Of a stretch of DNA of 64,000 nt, positions 18,153 to 27,660 are shown one piece after another. The translations under genes and the position numbers were made by a program. Source of the DNA: Planctomycetaceae bacterium (GTDB lineage Bacteria > Planctomycetota > Planctomycetia > Planctomycetales > Planctomycetaceae); assembly GCA_020638955.1 (NCBI GenBank), contig JACKHO010000004.1:124001-188000 (forward strand), written 5' to 3'. Below the pieces are notes generated by a model that saw only the letters and a program-made list of their open reading frames with translations, had not been told where the DNA came from and made no database searches. Position 1 is the stretch's first letter, and every line of letters starts with the position of its first letter.

Positions 18153-19916
18153 TCAGGCCATTGCCAACTCCATATTTTCATTGTGCAGATACTTCGCCGC
18201 TTCTTTTTTCAGCAGAGAATCTGCGTCGCGGGCCGACTCGAGTTCGGACACGCGCTGGTAAATGTCTTCACAGTCTGAAATCGACAGTTTGCGGATCATG
18301 TCTTTCAGAACCGGAATGGCTTGCGGTGTCACGCTGACTTCCCGCAAACCCATGCCAATCAGCAAAGGCAGGTATTTCGGATCCGATCCCATTTGACCGC
18401 AAACGGTCACAGGAATTCCTGCATTGTTTGCCGCCTGTACCACCCCCCTGATGAGGAGCAGCACAGCGGGATCAGCAGGATTGTAATACTTGGCGACGTG
18501 TGGGTCGGCCCGGTCGGCCGCCAGCACGTACTGAATTAAATCATTGGTGCCAATCGAGAAGAAGTCAACTTCTTTGGCGAACTTCGACGCCATAAGAGCG
18601 GCCGATGGCACTTCCACCATCATGCCGACTTTGACGTCTCGGGCGAATGACTCGCCTTCTTCTTCCAAATCCTCAATGACGTCTTTGAGAATCATTTTTG
18701 CCTGACGCAGTTCGGTCAGCGAACCAATGAGCGGAAACATCAGCTTGACGTTTCCACCGACGGCGGCCTTCAAAATGGCACGCAACTGCGTCTTGAACAG
18801 GTCGACATATTCAAGACTGACGCGAATACTCCGCAGACCAAGTTCTCTGTTCTGGACGCCACGGAAGACCTGCCGCATGGAGTCCGGCACTTTGTCGGCC
18901 CCGACGTCGAGCGTACGGATGGTGACTGCGCGATCGCCGAAAGCTTCAATTACCTTGCGATAAGCACTGTAGTGCTCGTCTTCGGTCTTCTCCCGTATTC
19001 CGGTCATGTAGAGGAATTCAGTGCGGTACAGGCCAATGCCGTCTGCACCGCGATTGCACGCGTGCACCGCTTCGTCAGGAAACTCGATATTTCCCAGGAC
19101 AGAAATCGGAATGCCGTCGGTCGTTTCAGCCAGGCCTTCACCGCAGGCTGCCAGTTGCAGACGGATTTTCTGCTGCCGGGCTTCCTTCTTTTTGTAGCTT
19201 TCGAGTGTTGGCTTGTCGGGATCGATGATAATTGTGCCGTGGTCGCCGTCGACGATGACGGTTTCGCCGCCAGCCACGTCTGTCAGGAAATTCCCCACGC
19301 CCACAATGGCGGGAATTTCCAGCGCGCCAGCGAGGATTGCCGTGTGGCTGGAACTGCCACCGACTTCCGTCACGAACGCTTTGACAAACTTACGATCCAA
19401 AGCTGCGGTCTCACTGGGGGTTAAATCGTACGCAAGAACGACGACTGGTGCCGTCAGGTGCGAAAGCTCTTCTCGCTTTTCGCCGAGAAGATGACGTAGC
19501 AACGAGCGTTCCAAATCGAAAATGTCGTTCGCTCGTTCTGCCAGATACTGGTTCCCCAGTTGCTGGAGACTCTTTGCATACCGGCGTAATACCACTGTAG
19601 ACGCATGTTCCGGCGAATGGTTCGACTCCCGGATGAGCTTTTCAATTTCCTGGGAAAGCCGGGGATCCCTCAGCAACTGCAAGTGTGCGGCAAAAATGGC
19701 CCCGTACTCTTTGCCCATATGTTCAGCAGCAAGTGCCTCGTTTGCAGCGAGTTCCTCACCCACATTCTTCATGGCCTGCCTGAGCCGCTCGACCTCCACG
19801 TCGGCGGCATTGACATCGATGAATGTGTTCGGAATACGGAAATCTTCTACGCCCAAAACCAATGCGGGCGCAATGGCAATGTTCGGAGAAACTGCAATTC
19901 CGTATTTCGTGAGCAT
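18153..19916 (-). CDS. ptsI: phosphoenolpyruvate-protein phosphotransferase (PTS enzyme I)
   Basis: It takes phosphate from PEP on a histidine and passes it to HPr. 587 residues, full length. The N-terminal domain has VTEVGGSSSHTAILAGALEI with the active His at about 191. The PEP-binding TIM barrel has ADGIGLYRTEFLYM, TIRTLDVGADK, GMMVEVPSAALMA, SIGTNDLIQYVLAADR and the C-terminal PVTVCGQMGSDP with its Cys. No HPr or EII gene is adjacent. In such genomes EI often serves regulation or fructose/HPr-only systems. It is encoded upstream of rng on the same strand, 486 bases apart. Confidence 0.96.
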   Translation of the reverse strand: MLTKYGIAVSPNIAIAPALVLGVEDFRIPNTFIDVNAADVEVERLRQAMKNVGEELAANEALAAEHMGKEYGAIFAAHLQLLRDPRLSQEIEKLIRESNHSPEHASTVVLRRYAKSLQQLGNQYLAERANDIFDLERSLLRHLLGEKREELSHLTAPVVVLAYDLTPSETAALDRKFVKAFVTEVGGSSSHTAILAGALEIPAIVGVGNFLTDVAGGETVIVDGDHGTIIIDPDKPTLESYKKKEARQQKIRLQLAACGEGLAETTDGIPISVLGNIEFPDEAVHACNRGADGIGLYRTEFLYMTGIREKTEDEHYSAYRKVIEAFGDRAVTIRTLDVGADKVPDSMRQVFRGVQNRELGLRSIRVSLEYVDLFKTQLRAILKAAVGGNVKLMFPLIGSLTELRQAKMILKDVIEDLEEEGESFARDVKVGMMVEVPSAALMASKFAKEVDFFSIGTNDLIQYVLAADRADPHVAKYYNPADPAVLLLIRGVVQAANNAGIPVTVCGQMGSDPKYLPLLIGMGLREVSVTPQAIPVLKDMIRKLSISDCEDIYQRVSELESARDADSLLKKEAAKYLHNENMELAMA

Positions 19917-20044
19917 TCTTTTCGTAATGGCCTTTCATCCATGTCTGCCATGCTTCAGCGTACCGGAAGCACGTCTGAATTACACAGAGCAAATTTCAGT
20001 CCATCCCTGGACTGGCTGAACAATTCGCTGTCCGTAACCCAACT

Positions 20045-21931
20045 TTATTTCTTTACGAAGCGGTAAATCCCTTTGCCATCGCCGGTGACAATTCCGAAGT
20101 ACATCTCGCCGGCAGCATCATCGCCGAAGGTAATGACAGGCATTTTGTTGGAAGGAATTGACTCGTTCGACACAACTTTCTTGGCTGCTTCGTCGTAGTG
20201 GAGCGCGTAAATTTTACCAGAAACGTAGTCGGCATAGACATATTTACCAGCGAGTTCTGGAATTGCCTTGCCACGATAGACACCACCGCCGGTAATCGAT
20301 TTTCCAACCTGGTGATCGTATTCCCAGACGGGGGCGATCAAGTCGCCACGACTGCTGCTGCTTTGGTTGCTGAAGGTGTGGAAGCCCTCACGCAGGTTCC
20401 AGCCGTAGTTACCGCCTTTGGTAATGATGTCAATTTCTTCCCACAGGTTTTGGCCGACGTCACCGGCCCACAGGTGTCCGGTTTCCCGGTCGAAAGCCAT
20501 CCGCCAAATGTTGCGGAAGCCGTAGGCATAGATTTCCGGTTGAGCACCTTCTTTGCCGACAAACGGGTTGTCTGCAGGAATCGAATAAGGCTTATCGCCA
20601 GAGGCTTTGTTGACGTCGATCCTCAGTACAGACCCGAGAAGCACGCTGAGGTTCTGGGCATTGTTGTAAGGATCGTTTCCGCTGCCGCCGTCACCGAGGG
20701 CAATGTACAGGCAACCTTCTGGGCCGAAGGCAATGGTGCCGCCGTTGTGGTTCCAGAATGGCTGATCGATTCGCATGAACTCTTTTTCTGAGTCCGCTGC
20801 AAACTTGCCGCTGGCTTTGTCGAAAGTGAAACGCGACACGACGGACGTGTGAGCGTCATCTTCCAGTGTGTAGTAGACGAAGAGGTAACCGTTTTCCTTG
20901 AAGTTGGGATGGAAGGCCATTCCCAACAGTCCTTCTTCGTTCTGACGATCGCTGTATTTCACCCGTTCTGTGATATCCAGCAGCAGTTTGGCCTTCTTGG
21001 CGGACTTCTCAGCGGGGAAGGAATACAGCAGGCCATTTTGTTCTGCGACGTACAAATTGTTGGTGCCGTCACCAGCGTGCGTAATGAAAATGGGGCGGAA
21101 GGTTTGAGCGCGGCCACGTTCATCTTCTGGCGACCAGCCTTCCCATTCCAGGTTTGGAAAAGCAACTTCAACACCCAAATCGAGGGTTCCATCGATTGGC
21201 TCGGGAGCTTCACCACTGTCCGGCAGTTCACGGATTTTGATGTTGCGGAAGGCCACCAGGTTGCCGTGATCTTGCAGGCAAATGTGTCCCTTTTCAGCCT
21301 TACCGAACATTGGGAATTGTGCGAACTTGCTCTTGGCAACGCGTTGTTCCCAATCAGGATTGCCAATTTGGAATGTGGCGTAACGCACGCCGTTCATGTC
21401 GATTTCGCACTGTTGCTTCGAGATTCGCAAGTAGATTTGGTTCCATTCGCCAGCGGGACGCGTGGCGTCTGGAATGGTGCCGACAAACGGAATGGGCGAA
21501 GGCTGATACAGTTGGTACAGCCAGCCTGCCAGTTGAGGATCGTGTCCTTTGACGTTGTCCTGAATTTGAACTTCCGGACCGGAATGCCACGGAGCCCCAC
21601 CTTCTTCGGTCACGCGGAACATGAGTCCGCTGTTTCCTTCTTCAGAAATCCGGTACTCGAGCAGCAATTCGAAATTCTCGAACTGCTTGTCCGTAATAAT
21701 GTCGCGAGCACCCTGCCCTTTGCGAATGAGCAGACCATCTTCGACAACCCAGCCGTCGGTAATGGTGTCCGACTTCCAGTTCCGCCAACCGTTGGTGGAT
21801 TTGCCATCAAACAGCAATGTCCAACCGCCGCGTTCTTCCGAAGCGGTCAACGTGTTGATGTCCTCAGAGCGAGCAACCCCGGTGAGGCAGTAAGTCAGCG
21901 CTAATGCGGCGAAAAGGATATGTCGTTTCAT
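20045..21931 (-). CDS. secreted DUF1080 domain fused to glucose/sorbosone dehydrogenase
   Basis: 628 residues from ATG 21931, with a signal peptide (HILFAALALTYCLTGVARSE). Residues about 35-235 form a DUF1080 (3-keto-disaccharide hydrolase-type) domain: GGWTLLFDGKSTNGWRNWKS, NSGLMFRVTEEGGAPWHSGP, GEWNQIYLRIS, GHICLQDHGNLVAFRNIKIR. Residues about 255-628 form a PQQ-dependent GSDH beta-propeller: EEGLLGMAFHPNFKENGYLF, RIDQPFWNHNGGTIAFGPEG, LYIALGDGG and GYGFRNIWRMAFD-like strands. Both modules are common in planctomycetes; joining them suggests a periplasmic enzyme for sugar oxidation or 3-keto-glycoside breakdown. The substrate is unknown. Confidence 0.9.
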   Translation of the reverse strand: MKRHILFAALALTYCLTGVARSEDINTLTASEERGGWTLLFDGKSTNGWRNWKSDTITDGWVVEDGLLIRKGQGARDIITDKQFENFELLLEYRISEEGNSGLMFRVTEEGGAPWHSGPEVQIQDNVKGHDPQLAGWLYQLYQPSPIPFVGTIPDATRPAGEWNQIYLRISKQQCEIDMNGVRYATFQIGNPDWEQRVAKSKFAQFPMFGKAEKGHICLQDHGNLVAFRNIKIRELPDSGEAPEPIDGTLDLGVEVAFPNLEWEGWSPEDERGRAQTFRPIFITHAGDGTNNLYVAEQNGLLYSFPAEKSAKKAKLLLDITERVKYSDRQNEEGLLGMAFHPNFKENGYLFVYYTLEDDAHTSVVSRFTFDKASGKFAADSEKEFMRIDQPFWNHNGGTIAFGPEGCLYIALGDGGSGNDPYNNAQNLSVLLGSVLRIDVNKASGDKPYSIPADNPFVGKEGAQPEIYAYGFRNIWRMAFDRETGHLWAGDVGQNLWEEIDIITKGGNYGWNLREGFHTFSNQSSSSRGDLIAPVWEYDHQVGKSITGGGVYRGKAIPELAGKYVYADYVSGKIYALHYDEAAKKVVSNESIPSNKMPVITFGDDAAGEMYFGIVTGDGKGIYRFVKK

Positions 21932-22162
21932 GGAAGGCGTGGATCTCAGTCGGATTGGCGTTTGTTGATACATTCAGCCGGCGCGCAGAAGAACCTGCGT
22001 GCCCAGACCAACGCGTATGGTGACGAAATCGTGCCTCAATGTGCAACTGAACAGCTACAGAATGCCGCAGGCTGGCATTCCACAATCCCGGGAATCAGTC
22101 GCAAGCCGTTTCATGTCAATGAATTCCGACCACAATCGCGAGACAGCCAATTGCCGCGACAC

Positions 22163-22336
22163 CTACATTTGTTCGGTCAAATCCCATCCCGCCGCCACGG
22201 CGAAGGCAACACCGCCCGCCAGAATGAAGTAGAACAGATCGAAAACGGACAATAGTGATGTCGCCTCGTCGAAACCGGCTCCCTCAAGCTCGAATTCCGT
22301 CAGTTCCTTTAATTCGTCCCGCTCCTCTTCGGACAT
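22163..22336 (-). pseudogene. out-of-frame 3' part of the zinc-ribbon membrane protein (or tiny separate gene)
   Basis: On the minus strand, one base out of frame with the gene ending at 22284, a frame runs from ATG 22336 to TAG 22163 (57 residues): MSEEERDELKELTEFELEGA, then SLLSVFDLFYFILAGGVAFA and WDLTEQM. It has an acidic helix followed by a good transmembrane helix. Skipping one C at about 22337 joins it to ...EAEVQYDE of the upstream gene, giving a natural continuation. No Shine-Dalgarno precedes this ATG. The best reading is a single-base frameshift (mutation or sequence error). A separate overlapping small gene is the alternative. Confidence 0.6.
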
Positions 22337-23195
22337 GTTCGTCGTACTGAACTTCAGCTTCTTCCCAAACCTTTGGCGGGATAACCTTCTTCATAAACTC
22401 AAAGTCGACTTCGAATTCATCCGATTCCCAGTCGTCTTCTCCCATTTCGGCGATGTACTCTTTCTCGAAGTTGATCGCGAATTGCCTCGCTTCCTCTTCA
22501 CTGATTTCACCACTGTCGATTTTCTCCTGATGCAGTTCCTGAGCCAGCAGGAGGATTTGACCATCGCGAGAGTCATAAGCGGCCATTTCGTCTCGCATTT
22601 CAGCATTCACGCTTGCTACTGTGAGATTGACCGAAATGACCTTTCCCATAGTGATGGCGAATACAGCCACGAGGAGCGCCGTTATCGCCGGTCCCCAGCC
22701 GTAGTCGTACTTGCTTGCCCCCAGTCGCACACCGCCTCCGACCAGTGCTCCGACCAGAATTGCTGCGTAGTCGGAGTCGTACGGCAGCAGGTATGCCAAG
22801 ACGCCCCAGACGACAGCCCCTATGACTCCACCGAGGAAGCCGGTTCCGGCCATCATCAAGTAGTGCACCGGCAGCGAATACTCGCCCGGTTCGCCACGGT
22901 CTTCGGCAGGTTTCTTCTTTTTCTTTGACGACTTTTTTCCACTCCTCTTTTTGGGAGGCAAACCGGGAGAAGGCGAGGACCGCGATGGTTTGCTTACCGG
23001 CGTGAAATCGAGGTCGTCGTCTTCGTCTGGGTCTTCAAACCAGTCGGAGGGGTCGTCGTCATCGACGTCACTGTCCGGCGTCAACACGAAGGGCTGCTGG
23101 CAGCCGGGGCACTTCGCCTTCTTTCCGAACATGTTCGGATCGCGGATTTTGAGCGTCTTCTGGCAATTCGGACAGGTACACTGTGACGTGGCCAT
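22284..23195 (-). CDS. zinc-ribbon membrane protein, probably frameshifted near its end
   Basis: 303 residues from ATG 23195 (GAGAGAGG upstream). An N-terminal CPNC-x(15)-CPGC zinc ribbon (TCPNCQKTLKIRD, KKAKCPGCQQPFV) is followed by an acidic linker and a Ser/Lys stretch (KKRSGKKSSKKKKK). Two or three membrane helices at about 105-195 (MMAGTGFLGGVIGAVVWGVL, ITALLVAVFAITMGKVI) precede an acidic helical part. The last about 20 residues (EHVRRGAGRIKGTDGIRA) look unnatural, whereas the overlapping frame (22163-22336) looks like the true end. The gene lies in a minus-strand run with 23234 and purM. The function is unknown. Confidence 0.7.
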   Translation of the reverse strand: MATSQCTCPNCQKTLKIRDPNMFGKKAKCPGCQQPFVLTPDSDVDDDDPSDWFEDPDEDDDLDFTPVSKPSRSSPSPGLPPKKRSGKKSSKKKKKPAEDRGEPGEYSLPVHYLMMAGTGFLGGVIGAVVWGVLAYLLPYDSDYAAILVGALVGGGVRLGASKYDYGWGPAITALLVAVFAITMGKVISVNLTVASVNAEMRDEMAAYDSRDGQILLLAQELHQEKIDSGEISEEEARQFAINFEKEYIAEMGEDDWESDEFEVDFEFMKKVIPPKVWEEAEVQYDEHVRRGAGRIKGTDGIRA

Positions 23196-23233
23196 GAACA
23201 ACCTCTCTCACTCGGAAGGGAATCTGCCGCGAG

Positions 23234-23707
23234 CTACCTTCTAGGCGGAAGTGTTTCAAGAATATCACGAACCAATTTCCGCGATTCTTCATTCACCGGA
23301 TAAACAAGCGGCATCCCCCCTTTTTCTTCGGTCGCGCTATTCGGCAAACCGGAAGGGGTAATTTCAAAGACATTGTCCGCTGCGTCGCCCGCCCGTTTGA
23401 TTGAGCTCAGCGGCATAATATATGTCTCGCCGACCTGGACGGCTGTTTGCGACAGATTCCGCAGCAGAATTTGTTTGTTCGAAACACTACCCCGCCACTG
23501 AGCCACGATTTCCACTTCTCCGGGATCCAGCACCAGCACCTTGGCCTCAACCACGTATTCCGCCCGCTGCATTTGCAACTTGTTAATGGTCACGGGGTTT
23601 GCCGTCAGCACGACAATCATGAGCAGCAGGCAAATCCACACTGCGGCAATACCTACGGCGGCAAACAACAAGCCGCGTTTGGGTACAGGTTTTACAGGTT
23701 CTGTCAT
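23234..23707 (-). CDS. membrane-anchored hypothetical protein
   Basis: 157 residues from ATG 23707. One N-terminal membrane helix (LLFAAVGIAAVWICLLLMIV) is followed by a beta-rich extracytoplasmic part: AEYVVEAKVLVLDPGEVEIV and NKQILLRNLSQTAVQVGETY, ending LVRDILETLPPRR. No recognised motif. An ATG three codons upstream is equally in frame. It sits between purM and the zinc-ribbon gene with short gaps (53 and 38 bases), so co-transcription from purM is likely. Confidence 0.6.
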   Translation of the reverse strand: MTEPVKPVPKRGLLFAAVGIAAVWICLLLMIVVLTANPVTINKLQMQRAEYVVEAKVLVLDPGEVEIVAQWRGSVSNKQILLRNLSQTAVQVGETYIMPLSSIKRAGDAADNVFEITPSGLPNSATEEKGGMPLVYPVNEESRKLVRDILETLPPRR

Positions 23708-23760
23708 GGGCCTCATCCTTGCTCAAGGCACAACTCTGGCGGACTGGTCACGACATCAAG

Positions 23761-24810
23761 TCAGTTCTCGTACCGCGCCGTCCCATCACCTTCGGCCACC
23801 CGGCCAATAACGCGCCACGCGTCTCCCTGCTTCGTCAGCTGATTGCCAACCGCTTCCATCTGATCGGGACGAACGATAAGTACCAGCCCAATGCCCATGT
23901 TGAACACGCGGAACATTTCCTCGCGCTCGACATCACCGAGCTTTTGAATCCAGTCGAAAACTGCAGGCGTCTGCCAGGTGCTGCGATCAACAACCACCGA
24001 CACATTCTTCGGCAGCAATCGCTCAACGTTTTCGGCCAGTCCACCGCCAGTTATGTGTGCGATGGCTGACACCGACGCACGCAACGCCGCGTCTTCGAAG
24101 AGTTGAGCCAGCAGGCTCGCGTAAATCCGGGTTGGCCTGATGAGTGCTTCACCAACGGTTGTATTCAGTTCGGCAACGTGTGTGTCTGATTCCAACCCAG
24201 CCAGTTCGAAGACCACTTTGCGAACGAGGCTGTAACCATTGGAGTGCAGTCCCGACGAATCAATTCCAATCAGAACATCCCCCGCCTGGATTTTGGATCC
24301 ATCAATGAGTTGTTCACGTTCGACAACACCCACGCAGAAGCCTGCCATGTCAAATTCGCCGTCGGCATAGACGTCCGGCATAATGGCCGTTTCGCCACCA
24401 ATAAGTGCTGCTCCGGCGTCGACGCAACCATCACTCACGCCCTTCACGAGTTCTGCGATGAGGTCAGGGTTGTCCTTCCCCAGGGCGAGGTAATCGAGGA
24501 AAAACAACGGCTCCGCGCCGAGGCAGAGGCAGTCGTTCACGCACATGGCGACCAAATCGACGCCGACGGTGTCGTACCGATTCGTCCGAAACGCCACCTT
24601 CAGTTTTGTGCCGACACCATCAGTCCCCGAGACGAGCACCGGGTCTTTGTATTGATGCTTTCCATCAAACAGCCGGAACAGGCCAGCGAATCCACCGGCC
24701 AGCGGTAGCACGCGGCTATTGTGAGTCCGCTGAGCGAATTGGGGGAGCCGCTGCATGGCATCGGCATATTGATCCAAATCGACTCCAGCATCTTTGTAAC
24801 TGACGGCCAT
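23761..24810 (-). CDS. purM: phosphoribosylformylglycinamidine cyclo-ligase (AIR synthetase)
   Basis: Fifth step of purine synthesis: ATP-dependent closure of FGAM to AIR. 349 residues, normal length. Motifs: YKDAGVDLDQ at the start, DPVLVSGTDGVGTKLKVAF (ATP-binding, Gly/Lys), VDLVAMCVNDCLCLGAEPLF, LIGGETAIMPDVY, GDVLIGIDSSGLHSNGYSLVR and AHITGGGLAENVERLLP. Apparently the first gene of a three-gene minus-strand run. No other purine gene is nearby. Confidence 0.96.
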   Translation of the reverse strand: MAVSYKDAGVDLDQYADAMQRLPQFAQRTHNSRVLPLAGGFAGLFRLFDGKHQYKDPVLVSGTDGVGTKLKVAFRTNRYDTVGVDLVAMCVNDCLCLGAEPLFFLDYLALGKDNPDLIAELVKGVSDGCVDAGAALIGGETAIMPDVYADGEFDMAGFCVGVVEREQLIDGSKIQAGDVLIGIDSSGLHSNGYSLVRKVVFELAGLESDTHVAELNTTVGEALIRPTRIYASLLAQLFEDAALRASVSAIAHITGGGLAENVERLLPKNVSVVVDRSTWQTPAVFDWIQKLGDVEREEMFRVFNMGIGLVLIVRPDQMEAVGNQLTKQGDAWRVIGRVAEGDGTARYEN

Positions 24811-25101
24811 TGACGGGAATTCCGGCTTGTGGGGCGCAAAAGAGACATAACGACAATACGAATGTTACGGAACCTGAGTGAGTGATTCCATCGTGGAAGA
24901 CTTCTCGCTGACACTTGCCGCAGCCCAATTCGCTTGATGGGAATTGCCTTCGTTCCGTGTTGCCGTTCACGAGACATCGCGCCAGATGCTTGCATAAGCC
25001 AACGTGGATGTTAAATTTGATTTGTCACAGCGGGACCGAAACCCCAACGATTCCCTCACAAATTGGTTCCGCACCGGATCTCCGACTGGGAGAATACTGC
25101 C

Positions 25102-27546
25102 ATGCGGACCTTGCCTCTCATCGATTGGGTACAAAGTGCATTCCACACTTCCCGTCGGCGTAAGCGAGCAGTGCTGACGCACCGTCTCGAGTTCCTTGAA
25201 GATCGCACGCTGCTGGCGGCATTCACTGTCGACACTCTCTTCGACACGCCAGACGCCTCCCCCGGCGACGGAGTCGCAGAAGATGCCATGGGACGCAAGA
25301 CTCTCCGCGCGGCAATTGATGAGGCGGAGGCGCTTCCCGGAGCAGACAGCATTTCGATTGTGGTGAGTGGCACCATTACGCGGACCTTCGGGTCGGCTGG
25401 ATTTATCATTACGGAAGATCTTTCCATTTCCGCCACCGGTGCAGACGAACTGATTTACGATGCCAGCGGCAGCGGGTTCGTTTTTCGCATTTTCTCGACA
25501 GCCACCGTGGATATGAGTGGCATGACGCTTACCGGTGGTTCCACTGGTGACTTCATTGGCGGCAGCGGAATCGGAATTCTCGGCGGCAACGTCACGCTGA
25601 CGGAAATGGCGATTGTTGGCAACTCGCGAACCGACGTGTCGGGTGGCGGAATTGGATTTGGAACAGACTTCACAATGGGTGGTGCATCGGGATCATTAAC
25701 AATCGTCGACTCACTTATTGCTGGCAACACGGCATCCGGCGGTGGTGGAATTAGCATTGGTAATGGCGCCGGACCCGTCCTTATCGTCAATTCAACAATT
25801 TCCGGAAACACGGTGACCACTGACGGTGCCGGCATCCACTACACGCAGGGAAATGGAAGTTCATTGGAGACTCGGAACGTCACCATTACCGCGAACCACA
25901 TTGACAGTGACGGAGCCACGCAAATTGGCGGCGGCATTTACGTGCAGGGAAGCGTCTCCAGCATGGAGGTTTTGCCGACCCTCAAAAACACCATTGTCGC
26001 CGGAAATCTTCATGGCTCAACAACCATTACGCCGGACGACATTAATGGTTCGGGACTCGCAGCCATGGCGCCCTACGTGAACGTCGCCTCTTCAAATACA
26101 TTGATTGGCGATGCGGCGACGTCGGGGGGATTAACCAACGGGGTGAATGCGAACATCGTCGGAGTTGGAGGGACGGGAACGATTGTCACGTCAACAATTC
26201 TCGACACACTCGCAGACAACGGCGGACGCACGGCAACGCATCGACTGCTGCCTGGCAGTCCAGCAGTGAACGCTGGAAGCAATGCTTTGGCTATCGCACC
26301 AAATTCGACCACGCTCATGTTTGACCAGCGCGGGACGGGGTTTGATCGAATCCTCGTAGGAACCGTCGATATTGGTGCCTACGAGTCAACTTTCGCAGGG
26401 ACTCCACCCGTTGTTGAAGATGTCATCGTGTTCGATGACTCAAGTGGTCGCTGGAAAGTGGGTATTAGCGATGGCAGCAGTTTTACCTGGATGAATGGGC
26501 CCAAGTGGAGCGCCGCCGCAGGTTGGCAGACGTTCAGCGGCGACGTGAACGGTGATGGTTTTGTTGACGGAATTGGATTCAATTCCAGCAACAAAATGTT
26601 CGTTGCTCTCAACAATGGTTCTGGCGGCCTAACAACAGTTTCCGGTGGGGGATTCAGTTCGTCGGCAACCTTCTCCAACGTCATGGTCGGCGACTACAAC
26701 GGTGATGGCCGCACAGACCTCGTGGCCCAGCTCTCCTCGGGCGAGTGGTACAGTCGTCGCTTCAACGGCAGCACGTTCGAGACGGCATTCTTCGGTAAAT
26801 TCACGCCCGTTGGCTGGGAAGGATTTCTCACCGGGGATTTCAATGGTGACGGTACCGATGACATCATTGGAGCACGCGACAGCATGGATATGTCCAAGGC
26901 TAACTTCATTTACGGCATCTCAAACGACATCCCCATGGTCGGACGCAGGTTTGCTGCGGTTTTTGCAGGCGCATTCGGTGAGAGTTTCGCCAGCGCCGGT
27001 TGGAACAATTTCCTGATTGGGGATTGGAACGCTGATGGCAAGGACGACTTTATCGCCAAGCACAGCAGTGGACAATTCTGGTATGCCACGACGATTGGCA
27101 CGCCAATTACAACTCCGGACCTTGGTGCAAATCGCCTGCTGCTGTCACCGGGCAAAAAATTCGCGCCCGCAACGTACGCCGGAGATTTCTACGTGGGCGA
27201 TTTCGACGGGAACGGATTGGACGACATCATCACGCATAATCCAAACCTATCGAACGCGTTTGATGGTCTCATTGGAGTCGGCCTGACAAGTTTCAGCGGA
27301 ACGCCGAGCATGACCATTTCCTTGTGGGGCGATTGGGATGACATGACCACCTGGGGACCAGAAATTGTCGGCGATTTCAATGGAGATGGACTCGACGACT
27401 TGGCAGGCCTCGACACGGGTGGCCAGCTGTCATACGTCTCCCTCTCTACTGGCAGTACGTTTGGTCCTCATACTTTGTGGGGTGCAATCACTGGTCCCGA
27501 TGACCTCCTGTTCGCTGACTTAGCCGACAGCGGACAGCTTGGCTGA
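25102..27546 (+). CDS. large secreted beta-helix / FG-GAP repeat surface protein
   Basis: 814 residues from ATG 25102 (GGGAG upstream). The N-terminus is basic (TSRRRKRAVLTHR) and carries the planctomycete surface-protein motif LEFLEDRTLLA at about 29-39, which recurs at the N-termini of giant exported planctomycete proteins. Residues about 45-450 look like a right-handed parallel beta-helix (GGGISIGNGAGPVLIVNSTI, ITANHIDSDG, NTIVAGN). Residues about 465-810 hold at least six FG-GAP/VCBS calcium-binding blades: GDVNGDGFVD, GDYNGDGRTD, GDFNGDGTDD, GDWNADGKDD, GDFDGNGLDD, GDFNGDGLDD. It probably acts in adhesion or carbohydrate binding. Confidence 0.85.
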   Translation: MRTLPLIDWVQSAFHTSRRRKRAVLTHRLEFLEDRTLLAAFTVDTLFDTPDASPGDGVAEDAMGRKTLRAAIDEAEALPGADSISIVVSGTITRTFGSAGFIITEDLSISATGADELIYDASGSGFVFRIFSTATVDMSGMTLTGGSTGDFIGGSGIGILGGNVTLTEMAIVGNSRTDVSGGGIGFGTDFTMGGASGSLTIVDSLIAGNTASGGGGISIGNGAGPVLIVNSTISGNTVTTDGAGIHYTQGNGSSLETRNVTITANHIDSDGATQIGGGIYVQGSVSSMEVLPTLKNTIVAGNLHGSTTITPDDINGSGLAAMAPYVNVASSNTLIGDAATSGGLTNGVNANIVGVGGTGTIVTSTILDTLADNGGRTATHRLLPGSPAVNAGSNALAIAPNSTTLMFDQRGTGFDRILVGTVDIGAYESTFAGTPPVVEDVIVFDDSSGRWKVGISDGSSFTWMNGPKWSAAAGWQTFSGDVNGDGFVDGIGFNSSNKMFVALNNGSGGLTTVSGGGFSSSATFSNVMVGDYNGDGRTDLVAQLSSGEWYSRRFNGSTFETAFFGKFTPVGWEGFLTGDFNGDGTDDIIGARDSMDMSKANFIYGISNDIPMVGRRFAAVFAGAFGESFASAGWNNFLIGDWNADGKDDFIAKHSSGQFWYATTIGTPITTPDLGANRLLLSPGKKFAPATYAGDFYVGDFDGNGLDDIITHNPNLSNAFDGLIGVGLTSFSGTPSMTISLWGDWDDMTTWGPEIVGDFNGDGLDDLAGLDTGGQLSYVSLSTGSTFGPHTLWGAITGPDDLLFADLADSGQLG

Positions 27547-27660
27547 TTCGTCGTCCACAGTGGTAAAGAGAGAATTACAGAAACTGGCGACTCGTCAGAT
27601 GTGAGAAAACTCCGTATAAACTGTCGCTGACGATGTTTCCCGCCAGCAACTGGACTTTTC

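Noticed and set aside
20849..21904. 351-codon plus-strand frame
   Set aside because: Antisense to the DUF1080-GSDH gene, without family features.
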